Source: Fidelibacterota bacterium (GTDB taxonomy: Bacteria > Marinisomatota > Marinisomatia > Marinisomatales > TCS55). Taken from it: DNA of 8,254 nt. The position numbers and the translations under genes were made by a program. The notes beneath the pieces were generated by a model. The model worked only from the letters and a program-made list of their open reading frames with translations, ran no database searches and had not been told where the DNA came from. Location of the stretch: contig PBCB01000026.1 of assembly GCA_002717765.1 (NCBI GenBank), positions 12,356 to 20,609 on the forward strand, read 5' to 3'. This document shows positions 1 to 7,067 of the stretch, piece after piece (the stretch's first letter is position 1; every line of letters starts with the position of its first letter).

Positions 1-1038
1 TTAAGAGAATTAAGAATTATTCATCAAAAAAATGGAAAAGATGAATATATTAATTTTGGCGAAGAGGCATATACTTCATGGATTTCTGTTAATGAAGAAT
101 TTGATACAAATGTATTAAGATATACTTATTCTTCTTTAGTTACTCCATTTTCAACTTATGATTACAATATGGATACGGGAGACTTGGAACTCAAAAAACA
201 AGATGAAGTTGTAGGGGGATATAATCAAGAAGAATATACCTCTAAACGTACCTATGCGACTGCAAGAGATGGGAAAACTATCCCTATATCAATAGTGTAT
301 CGTAAAGATAAAAAACAAGATGGACCCCAAAACCTTTTGTTATATGCGTATGGCGCTTATGGCAATACGATTGACCCATACTTTAGCTCAACAAGGCTTA
401 GTTTATTAGATAGAGGATTCGTTTTTGCGATTGCTCATGTGCGAGGCGGGCAGATTTATGGTAGGCAGTCGTATGACGATGGTAAAATGTTAAATAAAAA
501 AAATACATTTTATGATTTTATTGATGCGGGTAAATACTTAATTGATACCAAGTATACAGATTCAGATAAATTGTTCGCACAAGGTGGCAGTGCCGGTGGT
601 CTATTAATTGGTGCGATTTTGAATATGGAGCCATCAATATGGAATGGAGCGATTGCTGCGGTACCTTTTGTAGATGCGGTTACTACAATGGCAGACCCTT
701 CGATTCCTTTAACATCTGGGGAGTGGGATGAATGGGGAGACCCAAGAGAGAAAAAGTATTATGACTACATGCTTTCCTATTCACCGTACGATCAAATTAA
801 AAATACAAATTACCCAAATATTCTAGTCACTTCAGGGTTCTTTGACTCTCAAGTTCAGTATTGGGAACCTTTAAAGTATGTGGCAAAGCTTCGAGATCAT
901 TGGCAGGGACAGAGTAATTTATATTTGCACATGAATATGGATGCTGGACATGGTGGAAAATCTGGAAGGTTTCGCCGATATAAAGAATATGCACTGCAAT
1001 ATGCATTTTTACTCGATTTGGGGGGAGTAAAAAAATAG
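1..1038 (+). CDS. ptrB: Oligopeptidase B (S9A prolyl oligopeptidase family), 5'-truncated by window edge
   Basis: Serine peptidase of the prolyl oligopeptidase family; oligopeptidase B enzymes cleave short peptides after Lys/Arg. The frame is open from base 1, so the gene begins before the window; the first visible Met (base 169) is internal. The visible part is 345 residues, about half of a usual ~690-residue enzyme: the end of the beta-propeller (roughly residues 1-75), then the alpha/beta-hydrolase domain. The catalytic triad is complete: Ser197 in GGSAGG (bases 589-591), Asp282 in 'FFDSQVQYWEP' (844-846), and His317 in 'DAGHGGKSGR' (949-951). These flanking sequences closely match E. coli PtrB, and 'DSQVQYWEP' argues for oligopeptidase B rather than true prolyl oligopeptidase. 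Location cannot be told because the N-terminus is missing, so a signal peptide cannot be excluded. It ends in TAG, 46 bases before the lipoprotein gene, with no obvious terminator between them. Confidence 0.95.
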   Translation, partial: LRELRIIHQKNGKDEYINFGEEAYTSWISVNEEFDTNVLRYTYSSLVTPFSTYDYNMDTGDLELKKQDEVVGGYNQEEYTSKRTYATARDGKTIPISIVYRKDKKQDGPQNLLLYAYGAYGNTIDPYFSSTRLSLLDRGFVFAIAHVRGGQIYGRQSYDDGKMLNKKNTFYDFIDAGKYLIDTKYTDSDKLFAQGGSAGGLLIGAILNMEPSIWNGAIAAVPFVDAVTTMADPSIPLTSGEWDEWGDPREKKYYDYMLSYSPYDQIKNTNYPNILVTSGFFDSQVQYWEPLKYVAKLRDHWQGQSNLYLHMNMDAGHGGKSGRFRRYKEYALQYAFLLDLGGVKK

Positions 1039-1084
1039 GCAATTATTTTGTAAATCAGCTTTTCAAGGCGTAATTTGCAATACA

Positions 1085-1756
1085 ATGATGAAATCTATTA
1101 TACTTAGCACTAGCTTATTATTAAGTCTCTTCCTTCAGGGATGCTATACGCAATTAGCTATATTTTATCCTGATCCTGAAATAGAATCAAATGAAGAGGA
1201 TCAATTTTACGATACCTATAAACGCGCATTCCCTAGCATGAAGGGTGAATCTTATGCCCAAGATGGCAGAGCTGGTATGCCACTAGCCTATTCAGCCATG
1301 CAGCGCAGAGTATACTCACCCTATTCTGGATACTATTATGGCTACAACGGTTACTATGATGATTATTATCATTCTAACCCTTTTTATAATGGATTGAATG
1401 GATACAGATATGGCTATAACGGTTATAATAGTTATGGTTATTATGCTCCATACCTTTACACAGATGACCCCGTTGGATATGGGTCTATTATTCCAATGGG
1501 CGATAGAGAAAAAAGAAAATTTACACGAGATCGTTCTCAAGGGACTACGACAATGCTTTATACAACGCGATCCTCAAACTCAACAAATGGCAATAATACT
1601 AATAGTTCAACCTATACTACTAATAGTAGCTCAGTATCATCAACTAGATCTTCAGGATCATATTCATCAAGTAGTTCTTCTACTAGTTCTTCCACTTCTC
1701 GTTCTAGCTCATCTTCTAGTTCTTCAGGCGGAAGACGTGCGACCCGAAGAAAATAA
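1085..1756 (+). CDS. Putative lipoprotein with Tyr/Gly/Asn-rich and Ser/Thr-rich low-complexity regions
   Basis: Unrecognised 223-residue envelope protein. Residues 1-19 form a lipoprotein signal with lipobox LQGC; Cys20 would be lipidated after cleavage by signal peptidase II. A short acidic stretch follows (PEIESNEEDQ, ~31-40). Residues ~77-125 are very rich in Tyr, Gly and Asn with a repeated YGYNGY unit, residues ~162-214 are almost all Ser/Thr with scattered Arg, and the tail is basic (GGRRATRRK). The Ser tract mixes tca, tct, tcc, agt and agc codons, so it is not a recent single-codon expansion. The start is the first of two adjacent ATGs (1085 or 1088). No good Shine-Dalgarno is seen; the nearest AAGG is about 15 bases upstream. 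It sits 46 bases after ptrB and 24 before the outer-membrane protein gene, so co-transcription is plausible. Function is unknown; a surface or cell-envelope structural role is only a guess. Confidence 0.85.
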   Translation: MMKSIILSTSLLLSLFLQGCYTQLAIFYPDPEIESNEEDQFYDTYKRAFPSMKGESYAQDGRAGMPLAYSAMQRRVYSPYSGYYYGYNGYYDDYYHSNPFYNGLNGYRYGYNGYNSYGYYAPYLYTDDPVGYGSIIPMGDREKRKFTRDRSQGTTTMLYTTRSSNSTNGNNTNSSTYTTNSSSVSSTRSSGSYSSSSSSTSSSTSRSSSSSSSSGGRRATRRK

Positions 1757-1780
1757 CCCTATCTTTATTTAGCTGAAAAA

Positions 1781-3148
1781 ATGAAGACCCTGCGTTTCAT
1801 TATTTTCATTTCCTTTTGTTTAAATCTAAAAGCTCAAACTGCTTCTGAGGCAATACATCTTGTTGAGCATGAGATGGGATATGGAGCAAGATCTTTATCT
1901 ATGGGTGGTGCATTTACGGCATTAAGCGATGGCTCATCTGGGATGTATTGGAACCCAGCTGGATTGGCCGATATCCAAAATGGGTCATTTTATATAGAAT
2001 CATATAATATGAATTATAATAATAATACGAGTTATTTAGGTAAATCAAATGGGAACCCTTTCAATGTATCGCGTGTAAATGGCATTGGTATTATCTACCC
2101 GGTTCCCGCAGTTAGAGGAAGCTTAGTGTTGGGTGTTGGATTTAATCGCGTTCATCACTACGATGCACTTATGTCCTTTTCAGGTTATAGCAATTTTAAG
2201 AACGGATTAGAGTTTCCTATCAATGCTGATGGGCAATTATTCTATTATACATTTGAACGTGGAGTGCAGCGTTATGAAAAGACAATGAGCAATGGTGCCC
2301 GAGACCAATTAACATTTTCTTTTGGAATAGCCTTATCCCCGGACCTTGCGGGAGGATTTTCAGTTTCTAGAATGAGCGGATTGGAGAATTATGATTTTGA
2401 ATTTCTTCAAAGCGATGTGGCTGATAATTTTCAACAATACCCCGCTGATTTTCATAGTTATGAATTATTTCAAACTCTTAAAACGAGAACTAAAGCCTGG
2501 AAAATAAGAGGTGGTTTAAAATATATTTATTCCCCATTCCAGTTTGGATTAAGCATTGCTCTTCCATATAATATCAATATAGAAGAGAGCCATGGAACTC
2601 AAGAGAGATTAATTTTTGACAATGCAGAATACAGCGACACGCTTGAATTTGGATATTATGATTACAAAGTACAAATGCCTGCAACAATTGATTTTGGGGC
2701 CGCACTAGTCACGGACCTTAATTTATCTCTATCTGTTGGATTTCGAATTCAAGATTGGAGCCAAATGCAGTTCAACTTAATGGATTTTACGATTGGCTCA
2801 GATGAATACAATGCCCTAGAAGAAGAAAATATTATTATTAATGAAGATTATAGAATCGTTTCTCAGATGCGTCTTGGAGGAGAATATTTAATATCAATAT
2901 CTGAAACTTTTGGTGTAGCGTTGCGATTAGGCTCCGCTTTCATTCCATCCCCAAAAATTAACGAAACGGGGGAGACGATTATTTCTTCATTTGGGCTTGG
3001 AATTCCAATCCAAAAAAGAATCATGATTGATTTTGCATATTTACATTCTTATCATAAAAAAACATCCAATGATTCATATGTACCCTCTGATGTAATTGAA
3101 GAGATAAAGAAGAGTCAGATATTATTTAATATATCTTATTTATTCTGA
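1781..3148 (+). CDS. PorV/PorQ-family (FadL/OMPP1-like) outer membrane beta-barrel protein
   Basis: Predicted outer-membrane beta-barrel of 455 residues. Residues 1-18 are a Sec signal peptide (hydrophobic core FIIFISFCLNL, likely cleavage after LKA). Residues ~34-62 carry the family signature: 'GARSLSMGGAFTALSDG' followed by 'GMYWNPAGLA', typical of PorV/PorQ/UPF0164 and FadL-like proteins in FCB bacteria. The rest alternates polar and hydrophobic residues as beta-strands do, and the chain ends in an aromatic strand (NISYLF) with terminal Phe, as expected for BAM-inserted barrels. Family roles include hydrophobic-substrate uptake (FadL) and type IX secretion support (PorV). No T9SS C-terminal sorting domain is seen on any protein here, so the substrate is open. 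The ATG has no convincing Shine-Dalgarno (upstream is 'agctgaaaaa'). It lies 24 bases after the lipoprotein gene and may be translated from the same message. A stop at 3146-3148 is followed by an 83-base gap to the tRNA. Confidence 0.85.
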   Translation: MKTLRFIIFISFCLNLKAQTASEAIHLVEHEMGYGARSLSMGGAFTALSDGSSGMYWNPAGLADIQNGSFYIESYNMNYNNNTSYLGKSNGNPFNVSRVNGIGIIYPVPAVRGSLVLGVGFNRVHHYDALMSFSGYSNFKNGLEFPINADGQLFYYTFERGVQRYEKTMSNGARDQLTFSFGIALSPDLAGGFSVSRMSGLENYDFEFLQSDVADNFQQYPADFHSYELFQTLKTRTKAWKIRGGLKYIYSPFQFGLSIALPYNINIEESHGTQERLIFDNAEYSDTLEFGYYDYKVQMPATIDFGAALVTDLNLSLSVGFRIQDWSQMQFNLMDFTIGSDEYNALEEENIIINEDYRIVSQMRLGGEYLISISETFGVALRLGSAFIPSPKINETGETIISSFGLGIPIQKRIMIDFAYLHSYHKKTSNDSYVPSDVIEEIKKSQILFNISYLF

Positions 3149-3169
3149 TTTAAAAGATCTTATTATTAT

Positions 3170-3199
3170 TTGGAATTAGAGGCTTAGCTCGACTAACTT
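3170..3199 (+). promoter_or_regulatory. Possible weak sigma70-like promoter for tRNA-Phe and the M1 gene
   Basis: TTGGAA (3170-3175) and TAACTT (3194-3199) lie 18 bases apart. They match the TTGACA/TATAAT consensus at 4 of 6 and 3 of 6 positions. A start about 7 bases after the second box would leave a leader of roughly 25 bases before the tRNA. The match is weak and may be chance in AT-rich DNA. It is listed because the tRNA needs a promoter in this 83-base gap unless it is read through from the upstream genes. Confidence 0.2.
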
Positions 3200-3231
3200 T
3201 TCGGGCTTCTAATCGCCAAAAATTTATTAGT

Positions 3232-3304
<73 letters not shown>

Positions 3305-3314
3305 CAATTCTATC

Positions 3315-3320
3315 AAAGGA
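3315..3320 (+). promoter_or_regulatory. Ribosome binding site of the M1 peptidase gene
   Basis: AAAGGA lies 6 bases before the ATG at 3327. It fixes the start of the M1 gene. The longest open frame begins at an ATG in base 3273, inside the tRNA, and is not a credible start because a signal peptide begins exactly at 3327. Confidence 0.75.
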
Positions 3321-3326
3321 TTATTC

Positions 3327-6230
3327 ATGAAAAATTTCGTCATATTTTCAGTATTTTTTTATTCAGCTTTATTTTCACAGGAAAAAAAATATTTTCAGCA
3401 AGAAGTCAATTATGAAATCGATGTTAAGCTAAATGATAATAATCATACGCTATCTGCATATGAAAAAATTACCTATAAAAACAATTCCCCTGATGAGCTA
3501 TCCTTTATTTGGTTTCATATCTGGCCTAATGCATATAAAGATGATTCTACAGCTTATGCAAAGCAAGCTGGACCAGGATCTCGTTTTGCAAAATCAGATT
3601 CTACAGCACGAGGTTATATCGATAGTTTAGAGTTTACAGTAAATGGAAATAAGACTAACTGGTCATATCATCCTGAATGGATTGATGTTATAAAGCTAGA
3701 GCTGAATACACCATTAAAATCCGGTCAAACTATTACAATTGAAACACCTTTTTTTGTCAAACTACCAGGAGAAGTTTTTTCTAGATTAGGACACACTGGA
3801 AAGCATTACGAAATTACGCAATGGTATCCGAAGCCAGCTGTCTATGATAGAAAAGGTTGGCACCCAATGCCTTATTTAAATCAGGGAGAGTTTTATTCTG
3901 AGTATGGTACTTTTGATGTAAAAATTACTTTACCAAAAGATTACCGGATTATGGCAACGGGAGATTTAGTTAATGGCGAGGCAGAATATGAATGGCTTAA
4001 CTCCTTGACTTCTATCACCGATTCATTAAATCGTTTATCTGAAAAAGAATTAAAAAAATGGGCAAAAAGCCAAAATGATTCTAAAAATACAAACAATACC
4101 GACTCAGTAAAGATAGAATACAAAACGGTTCATTTTAGACAAAAGAATGTCCATGATTTTGCATGGTTTGCTGACAAAAAATGGTTGGTACAAAAAGGAG
4201 AGCTAACCCTTTCTAGTTCTTCATCACCTATCACTCTATGGTCATTTTATCTTCCAAAGAATGCAGAGCTGTGGAGTAATTCAATTGAATACTTGCATGA
4301 TTCTGGATATTGGTTTAGCAAATATTATGGCGATTATCCCTATAATCATATTACGGCTGTTGATGGTGATCTTTCTGCGGGTGGAGGCATGGAGTATCCT
4401 AATATTACTGTCATCGCCAGCATGCCAAGTAAGCATTTGCTTGAAATGGTTATCATGCATGAGGTAGGACATAATTGGTTTTACGGAATTGTAGGTAGCA
4501 ATGAACGCTATCATACCTGGATGGATGAAGGATTGAATGATTATTCAAATATTCGCTACTGGCAAGATAAATACAAAGATGCAAATGAGCGATTTGTAGT
4601 GTTTGCTCCCATCCAAGATAAGCTAGGGATCGGTAAAAATTTAAAATATAGCTGGACATCTTATCTTCAATATTCAACATCTGCAAAAAGTCCCAGCGTT
4701 CAGCCGCTGAACCTTAAAGCCGATGAATATACCAGAAGTAATTATGGATTGAATTACTCTAAAACAGGAGTTTTTACCCGATTTCTCCATCACTATTTGG
4801 GTGAGGATAAAATGGATGAGGTTATGCAAAAATACTACCAGAAATGGAAATACAAACATCCTTATCCAGAGGATTTTCGTGCCGTTTTTGAAAAAAATAC
4901 CAATAAAAATCTAGAGTGGTATTTTAATGGTGTATTTGAGACCACCGATTACATTGATTATTCTATACGCAAAAAAGGTGGCAAGTTTACTGTTACTAAT
5001 CATGGCACATTGAATGCCCCTGTTGAAGTTGTTTTCTATGGTAAAGATAATAATGAGCTTGAGCGAACTTGGCTAGAAGGTGTAGAAAAGCAAAAAGATA
5101 TTCAAGGTTCGAACGGCGCACGATACGCAATTATTGACCCCGATGAACATATGCCAGATGTTAAGCGCGAGAATAATGCCACAAAAAGCTCTATTCGATT
5201 TCATTGGATATGGGACCAGCCAACCTATTATGATCATGACATAAATTTTGCTCCATGGACATCTTATAATTACTACAATGGCTGGACACCTGGAGTAATG
5301 TTTTATAAAGGAGGAACCCCTGGGTATTCAAGACTAACCGCTGCAGAGATGTACTGGGATGGTAATAATAGTAAACCGGTTGGGAAAGCCATTAAAACTT
5401 TTAATTATGAGAGTAATAATTTATTTGATAGATCCTCGTTGGCTTTTAGTGGCATGCAGTTGCAAGGCAATAAAGGTGGAAAAATAAAATACAATGGATC
5501 GCTATCAAAAAATGACGCAACCAGCAATTTTTCAATGGAATTAAATCATAATATTTTAGATGAGACCGCATTGGATTCTAGCCTGTATAGCGCAGGTGCA
5601 TTTTCCGTTTCAGCTTTTCAATATGATTATAATAAAAATTTTGATGGAATCTTTGATGAAATCACAGTTAGCTCAGGTATGTTGTTTGGAGAAAAATTTT
5701 CTAAAGGGTGGCTCACAGGTCGCACACAAATAAACTTTAATAAGAAAAATAATATTCGTGTTCGAGGATGGGTAGGTGATTATTTCAATAAAGAGGATAT
5801 TCCAAAGCATTTTCGTTCTTATTTAAGCGGTGGAGTAGATCCAACATTTTCAAGCTATGTTTTTGATCGTACGGGAATCTCAGACCTATCGGTTATGCAG
5901 CTTCAATACATCAGAAGCGGTCCAGCGCTAAGAGGTTATGCTACAGAAAATGAAATTCCACTTTCATCTTCAGCTATGACCTGGGGATTGAATATTGATA
6001 CGAAAATAGCATTTTTACCTACTCTTTTTTATGATATTGCTGGAGGAGATGATTTTGAAAATACCTATAGTGTAGCTGGTATTGTTTTGGGTCCAATCAT
6101 CCTCCCGTTGTATCAAAGTTGGGAAAAAGATGAGCAAACAGCAACAGATGCTAAATGGATCACTGATCGTCTGCGCTTACAATTTTCCTTATCTTTAGAT
6201 TTTAGTAGAGGAATAAGGATTAGTTTATAA
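3327..6230 (+). CDS. Secreted M1 zinc metallopeptidase fused to a C-terminal Omp85-like beta-barrel
   Basis: Zinc aminopeptidase-family protein of 967 residues. Residues 1-18 are a signal peptide (FVIFSVFFYSALF, cleavage near SQ). The N-terminal M1 domain opens with 'YEIDVKLNDN' and 'WFHIWPNAY'. The substrate-binding GGGMEYPN (352-359, Glu356) replaces the classic GAMEN. The zinc site is intact: His378, Glu379 and His382 in HEVGH, with Glu401 in 'HTWMDEGL' 19 residues after His382. Tyr477 in 'NYSKTGVF' is the likely transition-state tyrosine. From about residue 620 to the end the sequence changes to alternating aromatic/polar strands, with glycine-rich turns, an RGY motif (869-871, in PALRGYATE) and a closing 'RLRLQFSLSLDF' strand, resembling the last strands of Omp85/TamA barrels. 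The M1 assignment is firm; the barrel is an inference. With no POTRA seen, the peptidase would hang directly from the barrel. The protein ends in Leu rather than the usual aromatic residue. The start at 3327 is set by AAAGGA and the signal peptide. Confidence 0.92.
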   Translation: MKNFVIFSVFFYSALFSQEKKYFQQEVNYEIDVKLNDNNHTLSAYEKITYKNNSPDELSFIWFHIWPNAYKDDSTAYAKQAGPGSRFAKSDSTARGYIDSLEFTVNGNKTNWSYHPEWIDVIKLELNTPLKSGQTITIETPFFVKLPGEVFSRLGHTGKHYEITQWYPKPAVYDRKGWHPMPYLNQGEFYSEYGTFDVKITLPKDYRIMATGDLVNGEAEYEWLNSLTSITDSLNRLSEKELKKWAKSQNDSKNTNNTDSVKIEYKTVHFRQKNVHDFAWFADKKWLVQKGELTLSSSSSPITLWSFYLPKNAELWSNSIEYLHDSGYWFSKYYGDYPYNHITAVDGDLSAGGGMEYPNITVIASMPSKHLLEMVIMHEVGHNWFYGIVGSNERYHTWMDEGLNDYSNIRYWQDKYKDANERFVVFAPIQDKLGIGKNLKYSWTSYLQYSTSAKSPSVQPLNLKADEYTRSNYGLNYSKTGVFTRFLHHYLGEDKMDEVMQKYYQKWKYKHPYPEDFRAVFEKNTNKNLEWYFNGVFETTDYIDYSIRKKGGKFTVTNHGTLNAPVEVVFYGKDNNELERTWLEGVEKQKDIQGSNGARYAIIDPDEHMPDVKRENNATKSSIRFHWIWDQPTYYDHDINFAPWTSYNYYNGWTPGVMFYKGGTPGYSRLTAAEMYWDGNNSKPVGKAIKTFNYESNNLFDRSSLAFSGMQLQGNKGGKIKYNGSLSKNDATSNFSMELNHNILDETALDSSLYSAGAFSVSAFQYDYNKNFDGIFDEITVSSGMLFGEKFSKGWLTGRTQINFNKKNNIRVRGWVGDYFNKEDIPKHFRSYLSGGVDPTFSSYVFDRTGISDLSVMQLQYIRSGPALRGYATENEIPLSSSAMTWGLNIDTKIAFLPTLFYDIAGGDDFENTYSVAGIVLGPIILPLYQSWEKDEQTATDAKWITDRLRLQFSLSLDFSRGIRISL

Positions 6231-6245
6231 TTTCTAGAATTTGTT

Positions 6246-6253
6246 TATATTTG
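6246..6253 (+). promoter_or_regulatory. Possible Bacteroidota-type -7 promoter element (TAnnTTTG)
   Basis: TATATTTG fits the TAnnTTTG -7 consensus of Bacteroidota primary sigma factors. It lies 44 bases before the ATG at 6290, in the 59-base gap between the M1 gene and the next gene. No TTG is seen at the expected -33 distance (17-23 bases upstream), so only half of the promoter is supported. It suggests the small downstream gene may have its own transcript. Confidence 0.3.
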
Positions 6254-6276
6254 TACAGCCTATTTAAAACTTATCT

Positions 6277-6282
6277 AAAGGA
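6277..6282 (+). promoter_or_regulatory. Ribosome binding site deciding the start of the CsgG/LpoB-like gene
   Basis: AAAGGA lies 7 bases before the ATG at 6290 and 4 before the ATG at 6287. The same hexamer, 6 bases ahead of the start, serves the M1 gene, so 6290 is preferred. An earlier in-frame ATG at 6251 would put 12 non-hydrophobic residues ahead of the signal peptide and is rejected. Confidence 0.65.
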
Positions 6283-6289
6283 ATTAATG

Positions 6290-7063
6290 ATGAAAAGATT
6301 AATAAATATTTTTATTCTCACAGCCTCTATGATATATGCACAGGAAGGCCCTTCGGTAGCTTCTAAGCAATTTGATGGAGAAGGACTTGCTAAAGTTGAA
6401 ATTCAAGCATTATACAATTATTTTATGGGTGAGCTTGAAAAGGCAAGCGATGGCCCAATTACTGCACAGGAAAATGTTGATCAGGCAGTTGCTGGACTTG
6501 AATTGGTTACTACCAATTGTTATAAAAAAGATTGCCTAGCTGCAGCGCAAGAAGCGGCAGCAAGCAATATTTTCTTAGCTGGAACTTTAAAATTTATAAA
6601 AAATAAATACCGTGTAAAAGTTTATAAAGTAGATTCTTCGAATCCTGGAAAAGTTAAAACATATAAGATTCGCTATAAAGGCGAGACCGATGGATTTATT
6701 ACAGAACTTGAAATTCTTGCCTGGAAAATTATGGGCAAAGAAGTACCAGGTAGGCTTAACGACAAGCGAAAGCCAAATCAAGAAAGTTTGTTTGAGCAGA
6801 TTGCTGAAAATCCATGGGCACAAAGAGGAGCCGTTCTTGCGGTTGCAGGTCTAGGTGCTTCATCGTATCTAAAGAATACAGCTGGAGCAGCTGAGTCACA
6901 GAAGCAAATTGATCGTCTAAAAGGTATTAATCCAAACGCACCTGGAATCAAAGCTCATCAAGATAGTATGGATGGAGCGAAAAGCACAGCTATGCTATCC
7001 TTAGGAGTGACTGTTGGCTCATTGGCTTATGGCTATTTTACAGGGGTTTTCTCAGAAGAATAA
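6290..7063 (+). CDS. Secreted CsgG/LpoB/TolB-N-like protein with two C-terminal hydrophobic segments
   Basis: A 257-residue envelope protein of uncertain function. Residues 1-17 are a signal peptide (LINIFILTASMIYA, cleavage before QEG). Residues ~21-150 resemble the alpha/beta domain shared by CsgG, LpoB and TolB-N type proteins. The 'FDGEGL' opening (28-33) matches the family 'DFDGKGI' start. A helix follows, then a 'NCYKKDC' pair (Cys77, Cys82) like the 'GCTSDEC' seen in many FCB members, 'AGTLKF', and an 'RVKVYKVDS' strand. A charged linker follows, then two hydrophobic stretches (~180-193 and ~232-253), the second long enough to cross a membrane. The usual VAVLDF first strand is here 'PSVASKQF', so the domain looks divergent. 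If the Cys pair forms a disulfide it fits an extracytoplasmic site. It begins 59 bases after the M1 gene and ends 4 bases from the convergent aminotransferase. ATG 6287 is an alternative start. Confidence 0.8.
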   Translation: MKRLINIFILTASMIYAQEGPSVASKQFDGEGLAKVEIQALYNYFMGELEKASDGPITAQENVDQAVAGLELVTTNCYKKDCLAAAQEAAASNIFLAGTLKFIKNKYRVKVYKVDSSNPGKVKTYKIRYKGETDGFITELEILAWKIMGKEVPGRLNDKRKPNQESLFEQIAENPWAQRGAVLAVAGLGASSYLKNTAGAAESQKQIDRLKGINPNAPGIKAHQDSMDGAKSTAMLSLGVTVGSLAYGYFTGVFSEE

Positions 7064-7067
7064 GACC

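Noticed and set aside
1039..1084. Possible hairpin terminator between ptrB and the lipoprotein gene (GCAATTA and TAATTTGC arms)
   Set aside because: The stem is AT-rich, needs a bulge, has a loop of over 20 bases and is not followed by a T run.
1316..1540. Minus-strand open frame rich in Ile/Thr/Val opposite the lipoprotein gene
   Set aside because: It is the antisense of Tyr/Asn codons in the repeat block; no domain, start signal or neighbouring minus-strand gene supports it.
1398..1772. Open frame of 124 codons overlapping the lipoprotein gene in another frame
   Set aside because: It is the shifted reading of the Tyr- and Ser-rich repeats, giving an artificial Ile/Leu/Val-rich peptide. 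It has no start signal and overlaps a gene with a clear lipobox.
4261..4859. Several short open frames on both strands inside the M1 gene
   Set aside because: They are shadows of a gene whose frame has an intact zinc site. None has a recognisable domain or ribosome binding site.
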